Below, piece by piece: positions 53,614-61,881 of a DNA stretch of 64,000 nucleotides (its first letter is position 1; each line of letters begins with the position of its first letter). The position numbers and the translations under genes are program-made. A model generated the notes under the pieces. The model made no database searches. It saw only the letters and a program-made list of their open reading frames with translations, and was not told the origin of the DNA. The stretch comes from an uncultured Schlesneria sp. (GTDB taxonomy: Bacteria > Planctomycetota > Planctomycetia > Planctomycetales > Planctomycetaceae). Location: positions 62,001 through 126,000 of the forward strand of contig CAIVEI010000081.1 in assembly GCA_903904835.1 (NCBI GenBank), read 5' to 3'.

Positions 53614-55038
53614 ATGAGTGCTGGAACAAATATTGTCACTGCTGATCGTACTTTCCCCAAGCATCAGGATTTGGTGGAAGAGCAGTTGGTGCTCTGGTAC
53701 TTCGTTGCCGCTTTGTTATTCATGACGGTATCGATGTTGGCGGGCACTTTGATGGGGCTGCAACTGATCCGACACAATCCTCTTCCATCGATCGAAATCC
53801 TTTCGCCCGGTCGATGGCGAATGATTCACACAAACGCGATCGCCTATGGTTTTCTCGCGAACGCTTTTCTGGGGATCATGCACTGGGTAATACCGAGATT
53901 GACCTTGCGTCCGTGCCTCAGTCGCCCCCTCTCATACATGATCTTCGCCGCCTGGCAGTTTGTTGTGCTGGCGACGGCAGTCGGGATCATGTTCGGTCAA
54001 GCTCAGGGACTGGAATGGGGCGAAACGCCAGTCTGGATCGACCCAGTGGCTCAACTGGGGCTATTGCTTGTCGCGATTAATTTCGGAGCACCGATTTTAC
54101 AGACGCGTGGGCCGATGTATGTCACACTTTGGTATTACCTGGCGGCACTGGTTTGGACATTTCTGACATACGCCATGGGAAATTTCGTCCCAGAATACTT
54201 CGTCTGTGGCTCGAGTGCTGGAGCCGTCGGGGGACTGTTCATTCACGACCTGGTCGGCCTGTTTGTCACACCGCTCGGTTGGGGGATGATGTATTACTTC
54301 GTGCCAATCCTGTTAAAACGACCCATGTGGAGTCACGGCCTGTCACTTGTTGGATTCTGGGGCCTGGCGTTCTTTTATCCACTACAAGGAATTCACCATT
54401 TCCTCTATACACCGATCCCGATGTTCCTGCAGTACGGGGCCGTGCTTTCGACAATTGCCTTGGAACTGGTTGTCGTGACAGTGATCATTAACTTTGTGGG
54501 AACGTTGTACGGTACTGGTGGGCTGGTCGTTACAAACCTTCCTCTGCGATATTTCTACACCGGTATCTTGTTCTACTTCTTGACCTGTCTTCAGTGTGCG
54601 CTGCAAGTGACGATGACATTCCAGGCTCTGATCCACTTTACAGATTGGGTTGTCGGTCACGCCCATATGGTGATGTTTGGTGTTTTCAGCATGTGGCAAC
54701 TTGGAGTCATGACTTACCTGGTTCCTCGGATTCTCAAAACAGAATGGTACAGCACGAAATGGTGTGAATGGCATTATTGGGCCTCGGCTGGCGGACTGCT
54801 GGTCATGTCAGGTGACCTGATTCTGGGCGGTTTATTTCAGGGATGGTCATGGGCCGCACTGCAACCATGGGATGCTTCAATTCGTCTTTCGATTCCTTTC
54901 TGGTCCGTTCGTCTGGTCGCAGGCGGTGTGATCTTTGCGGCCCAGATCTTGTTCATGCTGAATTTCTACCTGACTTGGCGCAATGCACCGCGAACGACTC
55001 CCGTTACGGAACCTGCGTCAGGACTGGCGACGGCGTGA
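53614..55038 (+). CDS. ccoN: cbb3-type cytochrome c oxidase subunit I
   Basis: 474 aa with twelve membrane helices. Heme and copper ligands are visible: H in WRMIHTNAIAYGF (low-spin heme), H in LFIHDLVGLFVTP (Cu-B side), the HH pair in GIHHFLYTP, and H-x-H in GHAHMVMFGVF (heme b3 and low-spin). This is the catalytic subunit that reduces oxygen to water and pumps protons, in the cytoplasmic membrane. The sequence is divergent from proteobacterial CcoN (for example HDLVGLF where HNAVGFF is usual). ATG 53614 has AGGA eight bases upstream. Confidence 0.92.
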   Translation: MSAGTNIVTADRTFPKHQDLVEEQLVLWYFVAALLFMTVSMLAGTLMGLQLIRHNPLPSIEILSPGRWRMIHTNAIAYGFLANAFLGIMHWVIPRLTLRPCLSRPLSYMIFAAWQFVVLATAVGIMFGQAQGLEWGETPVWIDPVAQLGLLLVAINFGAPILQTRGPMYVTLWYYLAALVWTFLTYAMGNFVPEYFVCGSSAGAVGGLFIHDLVGLFVTPLGWGMMYYFVPILLKRPMWSHGLSLVGFWGLAFFYPLQGIHHFLYTPIPMFLQYGAVLSTIALELVVVTVIINFVGTLYGTGGLVVTNLPLRYFYTGILFYFLTCLQCALQVTMTFQALIHFTDWVVGHAHMVMFGVFSMWQLGVMTYLVPRILKTEWYSTKWCEWHYWASAGGLLVMSGDLILGGLFQGWSWAALQPWDASIRLSIPFWSVRLVAGGVIFAAQILFMLNFYLTWRNAPRTTPVTEPASGLATA

Positions 55039-55142
55039 CAAAACGTCCGTGAATTGGTTTGAAGTCTATTGATAAGTGCAATCATTCAATCCGGGCGGCT
55101 CGGGCACTCGGATATTTGAACGGCGAAAGTTCAGTCAGTGTA

Positions 55143-55186
55143 GGTCAAGGAATTCGGGATGAGATCCCGTTGAGTTCGCCTTGACC
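55143..55186 (+). promoter_or_regulatory. Stable mRNA hairpin between ccoN and ccoO
   Basis: Outer stem GGTCAAGG (55143-55150) with CCTTGACC (55179-55186); inner stem CGGGAT (55155-55160) with ATCCCG (55164-55169). It sits 24 bp before the ccoO start within a 171 bp gap. No T-run follows, so it may protect mRNA ends or tune ccoO expression rather than stop transcription. Confidence 0.5.
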
Positions 55187-55209
55187 GCTTATCCTGAAGG
55201 GCAGATTTC

Positions 55210-55896
55210 ATGTTCGAACGTAAGTCCGGCATCATCTTGATTGCAGGCATTGGCTTTTTCGCCTTGGCCTTTCTTTCAAATGCCGTTGTTCCAGTATTGA
55301 TGTATCAGCACATGCCGGAAAAGTCGGTCAAGGAGCTGATTAACGGCAACTTGCGTTATCAGTTCGAAGATCTGGCTCAACGATTCCCGGACGCGTTTGA
55401 GAAAGCTTACGGCCAACCCCCCGCCGATCCGGAACAGGCAAGTACCTGGTATAACGATCACTGCGAAAGTGCGTTAAGGCTGGGACATCAGATCTATGTC
55501 GGCGAAGGCTGCTGGCACTGCCATAGCCAGTTCGTACGACCGGTTTCCAACGAAGATCGCCGCTGGGGTCCTGTTTCAAAATCGTGGGAATACCAGAACG
55601 AACTGCAGCGGCCCGTGATGTTTGGTACGCGACGCGTCGGTCCTGACCTCTGCCGCGAAGGAGGCCGTCGATCGAGTGATTGGCAAGCGGTGCATCTGTT
55701 TCATCCAGAAGCACTCTCCGTTGGATCGCCAATGCCAAAATATCCGTGGTTGTTTGACGGTGCTCCAGACAAACCTACGATTCGCGGACTGGCGCTGCTC
55801 ACTTATATCCAATGGCTTGGGTCATGGCACGAAACATATCCCTACTATGAAGACTACATCCCTGTTCCCATCAAAACTGCTTCGAAAACGGAGTAA
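55210..55896 (+). CDS. ccoO: cbb3-type cytochrome c oxidase subunit II
   Basis: 228 aa. An N-terminal membrane anchor (IILIAGIGFFALAFLSNAVVP) is followed by a periplasmic mono-heme domain: GCWHCHSQFVRPV with CxxCH and the family's following Q-x-x-R-P, and RRVGPDLCREGGR. The methionine ligand is in GSPMPKYPWLF. This is CcoO/FixO, which passes electrons from the di-heme cytochrome to CcoN. ATG 55210 is preceded by AAGGG. The next gene begins 3 bp after its stop. Confidence 0.93.
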   Translation: MFERKSGIILIAGIGFFALAFLSNAVVPVLMYQHMPEKSVKELINGNLRYQFEDLAQRFPDAFEKAYGQPPADPEQASTWYNDHCESALRLGHQIYVGEGCWHCHSQFVRPVSNEDRRWGPVSKSWEYQNELQRPVMFGTRRVGPDLCREGGRRSSDWQAVHLFHPEALSVGSPMPKYPWLFDGAPDKPTIRGLALLTYIQWLGSWHETYPYYEDYIPVPIKTASKTE

Positions 55897-55899
55897 CTC

Positions 55900-56193
55900 A
55901 TGACTGAGCAACGCGAGCCATATCGTACACATTGGCTGACCTGGTTTTTTTCGGCGGTCGTTCTGATTCCGACAATTCTCGGGTTTGCAAACAAGTTTCT
56001 GGATCTGGTGCTTGTCGTTCAAGGGGACGAAGACGGAGCTTTTGCCGTCACGCCGATTTGTAATTACCTATTTGCAACGGCTGGGTTCCTTTGCTTATTT
56101 GTCTGGACAGCTACTCAAGGAGCCTTTCAAAACCTTGACGGTCCCAGCCATACAATGATGGAAAATGAGCAGCGACTGGATTCTCAACCTTAA
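55900..56193 (+). CDS. Small two-helix membrane protein of the oxidase operon
   Basis: 97 aa. Two hydrophobic segments (WLTWFFSAVVLIPTILGFANKFLDL and YLFATAGFLCLFVWTA) separated by a short acidic loop. No cysteine pair or heme motif. I do not recognise the family. Its start has GGAG upstream and it is translationally close to ccoO, so it is probably an oxidase-associated small subunit. Confidence 0.7.
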   Translation: MTEQREPYRTHWLTWFFSAVVLIPTILGFANKFLDLVLVVQGDEDGAFAVTPICNYLFATAGFLCLFVWTATQGAFQNLDGPSHTMMENEQRLDSQP

Positions 56194-56297
56194 GCGACGT
56201 CAAAGTCCTGCATTGATATCAGTTTTGGCCAGGCGGCGAACCGCACGTCCAAAAAAATTTGCTCGACAGGGAATGAGATTCGATGGAGACAATTTAG

Positions 56298-56477
56298 ATG
56301 AACTCGACACCGGAATCCGCCACGCCGGAACAAGAATCACGTTTCCATACCTACGCCAGTCACGTTATTCCGTGGTACGTGCGTTTAATCTGGCTGTTCT
56401 TCTGGGTGTTTGCCATCGGATATGTGGTTGCTTACTTTCTGCCAGCCATTCAAACTGAGCTGTTGACGCCTCCATGA
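56298..56477 (+). CDS. 59 aa single-helix protein, CcoQ/CcoP-anchor-like
   Basis: 59 aa; ATG 56298 with GGAG ten bases upstream, stop TGA overlapping the ccoI start as ATGA. After a polar segment (SATPEQESRFHTYASHV) there is IPWYVRLIWLFFWVFAIGY leading to a single long helix that ends at LPAIQTELL. It resembles the short membrane part found in CcoQ or in the N-terminus of CcoP. Since the di-heme cytochrome here is a lipoprotein, this could be the detached CcoP membrane anchor or a CcoQ-type small subunit. The gene is easily missed because of its size. Confidence 0.7.
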   Translation: MNSTPESATPEQESRFHTYASHVIPWYVRLIWLFFWVFAIGYVVAYFLPAIQTELLTPP

Positions 56478-58663
56478 AATCAGCGAAACCGATAACTGAC
56501 GTCGCTACTGATACAGCAACCTGTGATTATTGCGGGTTACCGTTGTCGGGTTCGGCGTTGCAGGACGAGCCATCGTACTGCTGTTACGGTTGTCGTTTCG
56601 CAGCAGGAATTTCCAATCAGCAAGATACTTCCGCAAACCCTATGGGTCCTGCGACGGCCTTAGGTTTCTCTGTTTTTTTTACGATGAACGTCGTCATGCT
56701 GACGATGTCGTTGTGGAGTTACGCAGCCCAACCTCAGACAGCGTTTGAAGAGGCTTTGGCAGCATTCTTGCGATATGGCGCGATGGCCTTTTCGCTTCCG
56801 GTCTTATTGCTGCTTGGACGACCGCTCGTCAGCCATGCAATGACCGGCTTGCGACGAGGGTTTTTCACGACCGATCTTCTTTTGGCGACAGGTGTGATCG
56901 CGGCTTTTGCCGTATCGATTGTCAGTACATTGCGCGGTGTCGGACACGTCTATTTCGAAGTTGGTTGCGTGATCCTGGTTCTGGTGACGATTGGCAGATG
57001 GTTGGAAGCAGCCGGCAGGTCCCAGGCTTCGACCGCTTTGGATCAGTTGGAACGACTGGTTCCCGAGACTGTTCGCCTTCGAGAATCTGGTGTCGACATC
57101 GCCACGCCCAGAAACCAGATTTCTGTCGGGAATCACTTGCATGTCATTGCGGGCGAGCGGATTCCCGTCGATGGGAGTGTCGTACAAGGACGTGGGGTTG
57201 TCGATGAGCAATTCTTTACGGGTGAAAGCACTCCTGTCGAAAAGAGAACCGGCGATCCCTTGCTGGGTGGTAGTTTAAACCTCGACGGCGATTTAATAAT
57301 CGAAGTCACAGCTCCTCCGAATGCAGGAGCGTTGGGACGCCTGGTCAATGCCGTTCGCGCGGCGCGTTTATCCAAAGGGCACTACCAACTGCTGAGCGAT
57401 GCCTGGTCACAACGCGTATTTCCAATCATTTCAGTGATCGCGTTAGCCGCGTTGATCTACCACGGCAGGCGAATTGATTGGGATTACGGGTTGCTGACGG
57501 CATTGTCGGTCGTGTTAATCGCCTGTCCGTGTGCATTGGCTTTGGCAACACCACTTGCTGTCTGGGCTGCACTTGGGACAGCCGCGAAGAAAGGTGTTTT
57601 GTTTCGTAGTGGAGCGGCGTTAGAGACGATGTCCGGAATTCGGGCCATCCGCTGGGACAAAACCGGGACGTTGACGACCGGCAAACCAGGCGTATTAAGA
57701 TTGGCTTGTGAAGATTCAACGGACCGCGTCGCGATCGAACAAATTGCGGCATCGGTCACAGAAGCGTCTGATCATGTCTTTTCATTGGCGATTCGCGAGT
57801 TCCTGTCAGAGGTCGAGCCACTCACTTCTACAGTCAATGTGCAGACCGTTCCCGGGCGAGGGCTTCGCACATGTTTAGATAATGGTCAAGTCGTGATGCT
57901 GGGGGCGATTCGCTGGATGGAAGATTGCGGTCTGGACTGGGGTGCGAATCTGTCGCGCCTGATTAACGATCCGGTCACAGCAGACTGTCCGATGACGGCA
58001 ATCGGATATAACGGGCGAGTCCAGGGTTTGTTTTTACTGGAAGAAACGATTCGTCCCGAAGCTTTTGCAGCGCTGCAGCACTGTCAGCGGCTGGGGCTTG
58101 ATCAGGCCGTGTTAACCGGTGATCGAGCAGCACGAGCGGCTGGTCTGGCGAAGATATTTGGGATTCCCGTCGCAGCGGAGCTTTTGCCGCAGGATAAGCT
58201 GGCGGCGATTCGTGCTGCACATGAACAGTTTGGCAGCGTCGCAATGGTCGGCGATGGCCTCAACGATGCTCCGGCATTAGCGGGATCTGATATCGGCATC
58301 GCGCTGGGCTGCGGAGCCGATGTCAGCCGCGATTCCGCTGGTGTTTGCCTGCTGTCGAGCGATCTGCGATTGATTCCATGGACCTATGAATTTTCGCAAA
58401 GGACTGTCGGTACAATCCGTACAAATCTTGCTTGGTCGTTTGGTTACAACAGTATTGGTGTCATCCTCGCCGCGTGTGGACAATTACATCCGGCCGTCGC
58501 GGCGGTCTTGATGGTTGTCAGTAGTTTGATGGTGCTGGGTAATTCGCTGCGGCTGTCAGCCGACAGCCCCTTCGCTCCGAGGGAAGCGTACAATAGCGAC
58601 GGTCCAGAGTCGGTTACCGGAGCGACGGCAGATGCCGTTACACCGAAGGAGGCCACATCATGA
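56474..58663 (+). CDS. ccoI: Copper-transporting P-type ATPase of the oxidase locus
   Basis: 729 aa. The N-terminus has a cysteine-rich module (C17, C20, C36, C37, C40: CDYCG...YCCYGC) instead of a CxxC heavy-metal domain, as in FixI/CcoI. P1B features: FTGESTPVEK, the CPC motif in IACPCALALATPLA near residue 350, phosphorylation site DKTGTLTTG near 395, TGDRAA and VGDGLNDAPAL. The usual SEHP loop reads SDHV, so the conserved proline is missing. It supplies copper to the Cu-B site during oxidase assembly. It starts inside the 59 aa gene's stop and its own stop overlaps the next gene, so expression is tightly coupled. Confidence 0.93.
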   Translation: MKSAKPITDVATDTATCDYCGLPLSGSALQDEPSYCCYGCRFAAGISNQQDTSANPMGPATALGFSVFFTMNVVMLTMSLWSYAAQPQTAFEEALAAFLRYGAMAFSLPVLLLLGRPLVSHAMTGLRRGFFTTDLLLATGVIAAFAVSIVSTLRGVGHVYFEVGCVILVLVTIGRWLEAAGRSQASTALDQLERLVPETVRLRESGVDIATPRNQISVGNHLHVIAGERIPVDGSVVQGRGVVDEQFFTGESTPVEKRTGDPLLGGSLNLDGDLIIEVTAPPNAGALGRLVNAVRAARLSKGHYQLLSDAWSQRVFPIISVIALAALIYHGRRIDWDYGLLTALSVVLIACPCALALATPLAVWAALGTAAKKGVLFRSGAALETMSGIRAIRWDKTGTLTTGKPGVLRLACEDSTDRVAIEQIAASVTEASDHVFSLAIREFLSEVEPLTSTVNVQTVPGRGLRTCLDNGQVVMLGAIRWMEDCGLDWGANLSRLINDPVTADCPMTAIGYNGRVQGLFLLEETIRPEAFAALQHCQRLGLDQAVLTGDRAARAAGLAKIFGIPVAAELLPQDKLAAIRAAHEQFGSVAMVGDGLNDAPALAGSDIGIALGCGADVSRDSAGVCLLSSDLRLIPWTYEFSQRTVGTIRTNLAWSFGYNSIGVILAACGQLHPAVAAVLMVVSSLMVLGNSLRLSADSPFAPREAYNSDGPESVTGATADAVTPKEATS

Positions 58664-59463
58664 CACCTCTGTGGTTAACGATGCTGGGTGGTCTTTTGGG
58701 GTCATCTCACTGCGTGGGAATGTGCGGAGGTTTTGCAGCGATTGTCGGGCTTCGTACGGGTTCAATGGTGGGAAATCTGCGGGCTCAACTGGTCTATAGC
58801 ACGGGCCGTTTAATGAGTTACGCAACCCTCGGAGCGATTGCCGGTTTTGCAGGGCAGCGCCTTTCCGATTCCCTTCCGAAAATGATTAATGTTCCGGCAG
58901 TGCTGTCCCTTTTGGCCGGAGTATTTCTTGTACGAGAAGGGTTGCTGGCGACGGGCTTGTTTACTCGACGGATTACTGGAACTTCAACCACAGGATGCCT
59001 TTTAGGGCCATTATTCTCGACAATATTGAAGACCCCGGGAGCACGCAATACCTTTGCTGCTGGAATCATCACGGGCCTGTTACCCTGCGGATTGGTCTAT
59101 GCATTCGTCTCGCTTGCAGCAAGTTCCGGTGATTTGCTGCTTGGTGCCAGTACCATGCTGGCGTTTGGTCTTGGGACGGTTCCATTGATGGTTGTCACGG
59201 GGTGCGGAACCGCGCTGCTCAGTTGGACGGCCCGCCAACGCCTGTGGCAGGTTGCCGCCTGGTCCGTCGTTATGACGGGACTGCTGACGGTCGGGCGCGG
59301 TGTTGGATTTCTCCAGTTAAAAGACGAACCGCAAGCCGTTTCTTGCCCCTTCTGCAAAGAGACGCCGATACAGGCCCCGGTGCGACTTCGAAGTAATTCG
59401 TTCCCGATCATCGACTTCAAAGTCAGCCCAGTTGCTAACGCTAATCAGAACCCTCAACCATAA
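58660..59463 (+). CDS. TauE/SafE-like (UreH-type) membrane protein, CcoI-linked
   Basis: 267 aa with about six helices and two proline/cysteine helices typical of the DsbD/UreH-like group: GSSHCVGMCGGFAAI and GLLPCGLVYAFVSLA. Proteins of this kind are regularly encoded after CcoI (often annotated CcoH/SulP-like or sulfite exporter TauE/SafE) and help oxidase maturation, perhaps in copper or heme handling. A cysteine pair at CPFC near the C-terminus is extra. AAGGAGG precedes the ATG, and the start overlaps ccoI by four bases. Confidence 0.85.
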   Translation: MTPLWLTMLGGLLGSSHCVGMCGGFAAIVGLRTGSMVGNLRAQLVYSTGRLMSYATLGAIAGFAGQRLSDSLPKMINVPAVLSLLAGVFLVREGLLATGLFTRRITGTSTTGCLLGPLFSTILKTPGARNTFAAGIITGLLPCGLVYAFVSLAASSGDLLLGASTMLAFGLGTVPLMVVTGCGTALLSWTARQRLWQVAAWSVVMTGLLTVGRGVGFLQLKDEPQAVSCPFCKETPIQAPVRLRSNSFPIIDFKVSPVANANQNPQP

Positions 59464-59481
59464 CATGTGATGTTGTCGATC

Positions 59482-59961
59482 ATGAATCCATTAGAAGCAG
59501 CGGTGGCGTCATCGGAAACTCCGTCAACGGAGAACGTTATTGTTGCGCGGAAAGCCTTGCCAAAGGGAACCTTTTGGAGTCGTTACAATACGATCATCAA
59601 CTTTTGGCTCGATGTTCTTCTTCTGATCCTGTTTATGATTCAGGCATGGATGTTCGCAGTGCTTCGCGTCGTTTTTCCACGTGGGGCTGGTTCTGACTGG
59701 AAAATCTGGGGCGCTACGCCGCTCGACTGGTCGGAAGCCTTGTTTACAACCTATTGTATCTTTGCGGCTGCCGTCGTGGTGCACGTCATGTTTCACTGGC
59801 AATGGATCTGCGCCGTCGTGGCGACCCGTTTTTTTCATTGCAAACCAGGTAAAGATGATGGTTCGCATACGCTGATCGGTGTCTGCGTGCTGGTATTTCT
59901 CGTCCACCTGCTTGTGATCGGCATTTTAGTCACAAAGGTCGGATTGGTGAATTCGACGTGA
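59482..59961 (+). CDS. DUF4405-like membrane protein
   Basis: 159 aa from ATG 59482 (GTG 59467 and ATG 59470 are possible). About three helices: NFWLDVLLLILFMIQAWMFAV, FTTYCIFAAAVVVHVMFHWQWICAVV with three His/Trp-rich positions, and LIGVCVLVFLVHLLVIGILV. The WLD start and histidines in the helices fit DUF4405, which resembles di-heme b-type subunits. It is 18 bp after the TauE/SafE-like gene. A role in electron transfer to the oxidase is possible but inferred. Confidence 0.65.
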   Translation: MNPLEAAVASSETPSTENVIVARKALPKGTFWSRYNTIINFWLDVLLLILFMIQAWMFAVLRVVFPRGAGSDWKIWGATPLDWSEALFTTYCIFAAAVVVHVMFHWQWICAVVATRFFHCKPGKDDGSHTLIGVCVLVFLVHLLVIGILVTKVGLVNST

Positions 59962-59976
59962 GATGGACTTTTGATA

Positions 59977-61437
59977 ATGACGTATAACACCAATCCCGAG
60001 GAATTTCTTCCGGATACACGCTTTCGCCAAGTCGTTGAAGCGTCACCTGCCGGAGTGATCCTGGTTGACGAACGTGGAAGAATTCAACTGGTCAATGCTC
60101 AAATCGAAAAATGGTTTGGTTACACCCGATCTGAAGTGACGGGCCAATTCATCGAGTTTCTTGTTCCCGACAGCATCCGGCCATTACACGTCGAACTGCG
60201 GAATCAATATCTGTGTGCGCCGGACGTAAGGCAGCTAGGATCAGGCCGCGACCTTTCCGCTCGTCGAAAAGACGGAACTGAGTTTCCCTGTGATATCAGC
60301 CTTCATCCGTTGCCTTCAGAACACGGCATGCAAGTCATGGTTCATATTGTCGATATTACCGAACGACGAAGACTTGAAGCGGAACGTCGACAACTGGAAT
60401 CGCATAAGCGACTTCGTTTCATGGTCGATAACTTGCCTGCGGGGGCCGTCAATATCTCTGCCGATTCGATTCAAATGAACCGAGCCACCGAAGAGATCAC
60501 CGGATACCGCCGCCAGGAATTGGACACGATCGAGCGTTGGTTTGATGTTCTGTTTCAACAGCGGGGACCCAAAGTACGTGAACAATACTTGATCGATCGG
60601 GCGGCGAATTTTCCGCAAACTCGCACGTGGGAGTTAATTCGCCGTAATGGTCAATCACGCTGGGTTGAACTGACCGCCTTTCGCGATGGAAACGATGAAG
60701 TCTGGCTTCTACACGATGTCACAGATCAAATGCGAGCGCAACAGCAAGTCGTCCAGGCTGAGCGGCTGGCGGCGATTGGCCAGATGATGACCGCCTTGGC
60801 GCATGAAAGCCGTAACGCCCTGCAACGAGCACAAGCCTGCCTTGAAATGCTCGAACTGGACCTTGAAGATCGGCCAGAACTTTTGAATCTGGCCCGGCGG
60901 TCTCAAGTTGCCGTCGATGAATTGCAGCGGCTATACGAGGAAGTACGCGGGTACGCAGCGCCGTTGGTCCTGGAAATTCGCGAATGGAATCTACAGACAA
61001 TCTGCGAGGAAGTCTGGGAACACCTCAAGACATCCCGCAGCCAGAAGCAGATTGAGTTCACAATCGATGCGTTGACTGTCTCGCCCGTCCGTCATATCGA
61101 CCGACATCGTTTCGGTCAGGTCCTGCGAAACATCCTTGAAAATTCCATTTCAGTCCTGCCTGCATACGGTGGAACGATCAAAACCGCTTTCAGTTTCGAG
61201 GCTGGAACTGCGACGCCGAGATTGAGAATCACGATTCAAGACAACGGACCAGGTCTGAACGCCGAACAGAGGGCCCGCATTTTCGAACCTTTTTATACGA
61301 CGAAATCGCGTGGAACAGGACTGGGAATGGCAATTGCCAAACGGATCATGGAAGCCCACGGTGGAGAAATAACTGTTGGGAATACGGAGCACGGAACGGA
61401 AATCATATTGCTTCTGCCGAATGAGGAACGTCGGTGA
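59977..61437 (+). CDS. PAS-domain sensor histidine kinase
   Basis: 486 aa from ATG 59977. Two PAS domains: RFRQVVEASPAGVILVDERG with the RRKDGTEFPCDIS/DITERR end of the first, and RFMVDNLPAGAVNISADS with a second DVTDQM end. The HisKA box is ALAHESRNALQ with the phospho-histidine; the ATPase has RNILENSISVLP (N box), DNGPGL, and FYTTKSRGTGLGMAIAKRI. There is no membrane segment, so it senses a cytoplasmic cue through PAS. It is the last but one gene of the locus and probably pairs with the adjacent response regulator and/or the NtrC-type regulator at 50.2 kb. Confidence 0.93.
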   Translation: MTYNTNPEEFLPDTRFRQVVEASPAGVILVDERGRIQLVNAQIEKWFGYTRSEVTGQFIEFLVPDSIRPLHVELRNQYLCAPDVRQLGSGRDLSARRKDGTEFPCDISLHPLPSEHGMQVMVHIVDITERRRLEAERRQLESHKRLRFMVDNLPAGAVNISADSIQMNRATEEITGYRRQELDTIERWFDVLFQQRGPKVREQYLIDRAANFPQTRTWELIRRNGQSRWVELTAFRDGNDEVWLLHDVTDQMRAQQQVVQAERLAAIGQMMTALAHESRNALQRAQACLEMLELDLEDRPELLNLARRSQVAVDELQRLYEEVRGYAAPLVLEIREWNLQTICEEVWEHLKTSRSQKQIEFTIDALTVSPVRHIDRHRFGQVLRNILENSISVLPAYGGTIKTAFSFEAGTATPRLRITIQDNGPGLNAEQRARIFEPFYTTKSRGTGLGMAIAKRIMEAHGGEITVGNTEHGTEIILLLPNEERR

Positions 61438-61506
61438 AATAATATTAAAAACTTATTAAATTCCGCGGCGAGCAAACTTACGACCGTTTGCCCGAAGGGA
61501 TGACTC

Positions 61507-61881
61507 GTGTCGAAAAAGTCTTTAAGAATCGTGATTGCTGACGACGAAGTCGATATGCGCGACTATCTGCAGAAAGTCTTGCCGCGCTGGGGGCATCTTG
61601 TTGTTGGTGTCGCGGAAAACGGGACTCAACTCGCCAGCGAATGTCGAAAGAGCAAACCCGACCTGGTGATCACGGATCTGAAAATGCCAGACGGTGACGG
61701 TGTCACCGCGATTAAAGAAATCTGGCAGGACCAACAGATTCCTGTCATCGTGATTTCAGCCTATCCGCAAGACATACCCGAATGGTTAACCGGTCATCCC
61801 TTGCTCGCCTCGGTTTTGATCAAACCGATCAAAACCGCTGACCTGGAGCCTGTCGTCACGCGCGTTGCCTTATCGAACTAA
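61507..61881 (+). CDS. Single-domain response regulator
   Basis: 124 aa, receiver only: IVIADDEVDM acidic pocket, phospho-acceptor Asp in VITDLKMPDGDG, Ser in VISAYP and Lys in LIKPIK. There is no output domain. It starts at GTG 61507 with AAGGGA upstream, 69 bp after the kinase. Such proteins act as phosphate sinks or protein partners. It may compete for, or relay, phosphate from the kinase. Its stop codon overlaps that of the convergent ftsH. Confidence 0.92.
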   Translation: MSKKSLRIVIADDEVDMRDYLQKVLPRWGHLVVGVAENGTQLASECRKSKPDLVITDLKMPDGDGVTAIKEIWQDQQIPVIVISAYPQDIPEWLTGHPLLASVLIKPIKTADLEPVVTRVALSN

